In this document: piece after piece, positions 62,239-64,000 of the stretch
Layout of the letters: each line of letters begins with the position of its first letter
Numbering within the stretch: the stretch's first letter is position 1
From: Burkholderiales bacterium
GTDB taxonomy: Bacteria; Pseudomonadota; Gammaproteobacteria; Burkholderiales; Burkholderiaceae_C
DNA: 64,000 nt
Direction of reading: 5' to 3'
NCBI GenBank assembly: GCA_028868855.1
Contig: JAGWTR010000006.1
Span: forward strand, 1-64,000
Notes under the pieces: model-generated
The model's database searches: none
What the model saw: only the letters and a program-made list of their open reading frames with translations
Told to the model about the DNA's origin: nothing
Translations under genes and position numbers: made by a program

Positions 62239-63321
62239 ATGCTAAACCCCCATGACGAACTGGGCTTGAGCTCAGGGGCCAGTCTGGCGCAGATCAAGAA
62301 GGCCTACCGGCGACTGGCGGCTCGGTGGCATCCGGATCGCAATGCCGACCCTCAGGCCATGGGGCGCATGCAGCGCATCAATCAGGCCTATCGGCAGTTG
62401 TGTGATTGGGATGACTCGGGGAGTGACGACGATGTGGCGGACGTGGCGCCTGCGCCGCCGCCCGCTCAGCCCCACGCGCACACCGAAAAGCCCAAAGCCA
62501 AACCCAAGCGCGCTTGGTGGGAGCGCCATTGGGGGGCGGCGCGATGGCAGCCCGATGGCCAGATCGAGCCCGCCACCTTGCGTCTGGATGCCACGATTTC
62601 ATTGGAAGCTGCGGCCTTTTCTTGCCTGCATCGCGTCCAGGGTCTGATCACCGATTTGTGCGAGGACTGCGCGGGTGTTGGGCGCTGGGTGGCCCCTGGC
62701 ACGGCCTGCAGCGTCTGCGATGGCGAGGGACGTGTGCCGGGCCAGACCGCGTCGACCTGGGTGGTCTGCGGGCATTGCCATGGCGATGGTTCGGACCGCA
62801 AGCCGTGCGACACCTGCGCTGGCTCAGGACAGGCTGCGCAGACGCGCAGCTACCACTATGAGGTGCGCATTCCACCGGGCCTGCGTGATGGTCAGGCCGT
62901 GGTCTTGCGCGGGCAAGGGCAACGATGCGGCGAACAATGCGGGGATCTGGCCTTGACCATCCACGTGCTTGAGCACCCGTGGTTGCGCTGGCGGGCCGAT
63001 CAGGAATTGGCCTGCGAGGTGCCCGTGGACCTGTACACGGCGCTGGGTCAGGGCGTGGTCGAGGTGCCCAGCTTGGAGGGTCATTTGATCAAGATCAGCT
63101 TGCGCGATGGCACCGAGCAGGTCTTGGCGGGCATGGGCTTTCCGCGTCGGGATGGGACGCGTGGGCCCTTGCATGTGTCGATCCGGACGGTGGCCCCCGC
63201 CGCGCATGATGCGGCCCAGCAAGCGCTGTTGCAGAAGCTGGCCGATAGCCTCAAGCGCCAGGGCTACCAGGCCTGCCCGGAGCTGGCAGCCTGGCAGCAA
63301 AAGATCAAGGCGCGGTCTTAA
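62239..63321 (+). CDS. Divergent DnaJ-like co-chaperone (J domain plus four zinc motifs)
   Basis: A 360-residue protein. Residues 3-55 are a J domain with HPD at 31-33, so it should stimulate an Hsp70 (DnaK). The Gly/Phe region of DnaJ is replaced by an acidic, then Pro/Lys-rich linker (about 58-90). Four CxxC motifs follow: C141/C144, C157/C160, C177/C180 and C190/C193, each with the Gly pattern of DnaJ zinc centres. The C-terminal substrate-binding domain has [17 protein letters not shown] and the second-half block [17 protein letters not shown]. It starts 4 bp past the AEC gene and overlaps the convergent uvrA-like gene at its stop. It looks like a paralogue of DnaJ rather than the main copy. 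Confidence 0.88.
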   Translation: MLNPHDELGLSSGASLAQIKKAYRRLAARWHPDRNADPQAMGRMQRINQAYRQLCDWDDSGSDDDVADVAPAPPPAQPHAHTEKPKAKPKRAWWERHWGAARWQPDGQIEPATLRLDATISLEAAAFSCLHRVQGLITDLCEDCAGVGRWVAPGTACSVCDGEGRVPGQTASTWVVCGHCHGDGSDRKPCDTCAGSGQAAQTRSYHYEVRIPPGLRDGQAVVLRGQGQRCGEQCGDLALTIHVLEHPWLRWRADQELACEVPVDLYTALGQGVVEVPSLEGHLIKISLRDGTEQVLAGMGFPRRDGTRGPLHVSIRTVAPAAHDAAQQALLQKLADSLKRQGYQACPELAAWQQKIKARS

Positions 63322-64000
63322 ACGGGGCCTTGATCGGGGGCCTGGCGTTGCATGACGTGGCGCAGCGCCACCCCCGTGTGTGTGCCCTTGGCCACCAGCA
63401 CCTCGGGCGGCCCTTCGGCCACGACCTGACCGCCGCCTGTGCCGCCTTCGGGCCCCAGGTCCAGGACCCAGTCGGCTTCGGCGATCACGTCCAGGTCATG
63501 CTCGATGACGATGACGCTGTGGCCGCCTTCGACCAGGCGGTGCAGCACGTGGATCAGCTTGGCGACGTCGGCCAGGTGCAGGCCCACGGTGGGTTCGTCC
63601 AGCACGTACAGGGTGTGCGGCGGCTTTTGGCCGCGCCTTGTGATGTCGTCGCGCACCTTGCTCAGTTCCGTCACCAGCTTAATGCGCTGCGCCTCGCCGC
63701 CCGACAAGGTGGGCGAGGGCTGACCCAGCGTGAGATAGCCCAGGCCCACGTCCTGCAAGAGCTTGAGCGGGTGCGAGATGGCGGGCATGGAGCCGAAGAA
63801 CTCCACCGCCTCGTCGATTTCCATTTTGAGCACATCGCCGATGTGTTTGCCGCGCCAGGTGGCGGTGAGGGTCTCGGCGTTGAAGCGCATGCCGTTGCAG
63901 GTGTCGCAGTGCACCTTCACATCGGGCAGGAAGGCCATCTCGATGGTGCGCACACCCTGGCCTTCGCAGTCGGGGCAGCGGCCTTCGCCGGTGTTGAAGC
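63318..64000 (-). CDS. UvrA-family excinuclease ATPase, second copy (C-terminal part; continues beyond window)
   Basis: Only the C-terminal 227 codons are visible; the gene continues to the right of the window. It has the zinc-finger part [23 protein letters not shown], then the ABC signature [15 protein letters not shown] and a Walker [18 protein letters not shown] with the following IEHDLDVI. It differs from the first uvrA in the loop [19 protein letters not shown], an insert typical of the long, duplicated UvrA found in many betaproteobacteria. The length cannot be judged from here. The stop overlaps that of the DnaJ-like gene. Confidence 0.92.
   Translation of the reverse strand, partial: FNTGEGRCPDCEGQGVRTIEMAFLPDVKVHCDTCNGMRFNAETLTATWRGKHIGDVLKMEIDEAVEFFGSMPAISHPLKLLQDVGLGYLTLGQPSPTLSGGEAQRIKLVTELSKVRDDITRRGQKPPHTLYVLDEPTVGLHLADVAKLIHVLHRLVEGGHSVIVIEHDLDVIAEADWVLDLGPEGGTGGGQVVAEGPPEVLVAKGTHTGVALRHVMQRQAPDQGPV

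Overview
The window is a high-GC chromosomal segment of a betaproteobacterium. It is most likely of the family Comamonadaceae (order Burkholderiales). This rests on recognisable gene families and their order: recA-recX-sucC-sucD-terC followed by a Ser/Thr kinase cluster and a type IV pilin, a tandem pair of OmpC-type porins with MFAKKN leaders, the metX-metW pair, msrPQ, and two uvrA genes. No rRNA, tRNA or CRISPR array was seen. The species cannot be told from the sequence alone.

Region 1 (1-12,000) is an accessory defence island. A type I restriction-modification operon (hsdM, cut by the window start; hsdS; hsdR) is interrupted twice. A DUF1016 (YhcG-type) nuclease gene plus a 51-codon ORF lie between hsdM and hsdS. 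They are flanked by an exact 30-bp direct repeat of the hsdM/hsdS junction. Between hsdS and hsdR sit an AAA ATPase paired with a TOPRIM-like DUF4276 protein, a PD-(D/E)XK/DUF4268 protein, a decayed stretch with plasmid Kor-like palindromes, and a Fic-family gene with its own promoter and operator-like palindrome. Downstream of hsdR are a strong hairpin and an IS3-family remnant.

Region 2 (12,000-34,000) is mostly core genome: ssb and recQ (divergent); two porins, the second behind a sigma-54-type promoter; metW-metX with a terminator-containing leader; a membrane-anchored glutamate-synthase-like flavoprotein; a GST; a DUF898 membrane protein; purB; a PEP-CTERM protein; pyrF; a fumarylacetoacetate-hydrolase-family enzyme overlapping an exported alpha/beta hydrolase; uvrA; and metH lacking its homocysteine-binding module.

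Region 3 (34,000-49,600) runs from the SOS-controlled recA-recX through sucCD and terC to a signalling set (Ser/Thr kinase, PP2C phosphatase, FHA protein, cyclic-nucleotide phosphodiesterase) and then pilA behind a sigma-54 promoter. Directly behind pilA is an AT-richer, overlapping four-gene cassette: a GT-C-like membrane protein, a polyprenyl-phosphate-type GT2, a Gfo/Idh/MocA oxidoreductase and a fused GtrA-glycosyltransferase protein. I read it as a candidate pilin (or surface) glycosylation cassette. It is the most interesting unit in the window.

Region 4 (49,600-64,000) is core and semi-core: tkt, gapA, a secreted subtilisin-like protease with a glycine-rich C-terminal anchor, a SPOR protein, birA, a SET-domain protein, topB, msrP-msrQ, an AEC transporter, a divergent DnaJ-like protein, and the 3' end of a second uvrA at the window edge.
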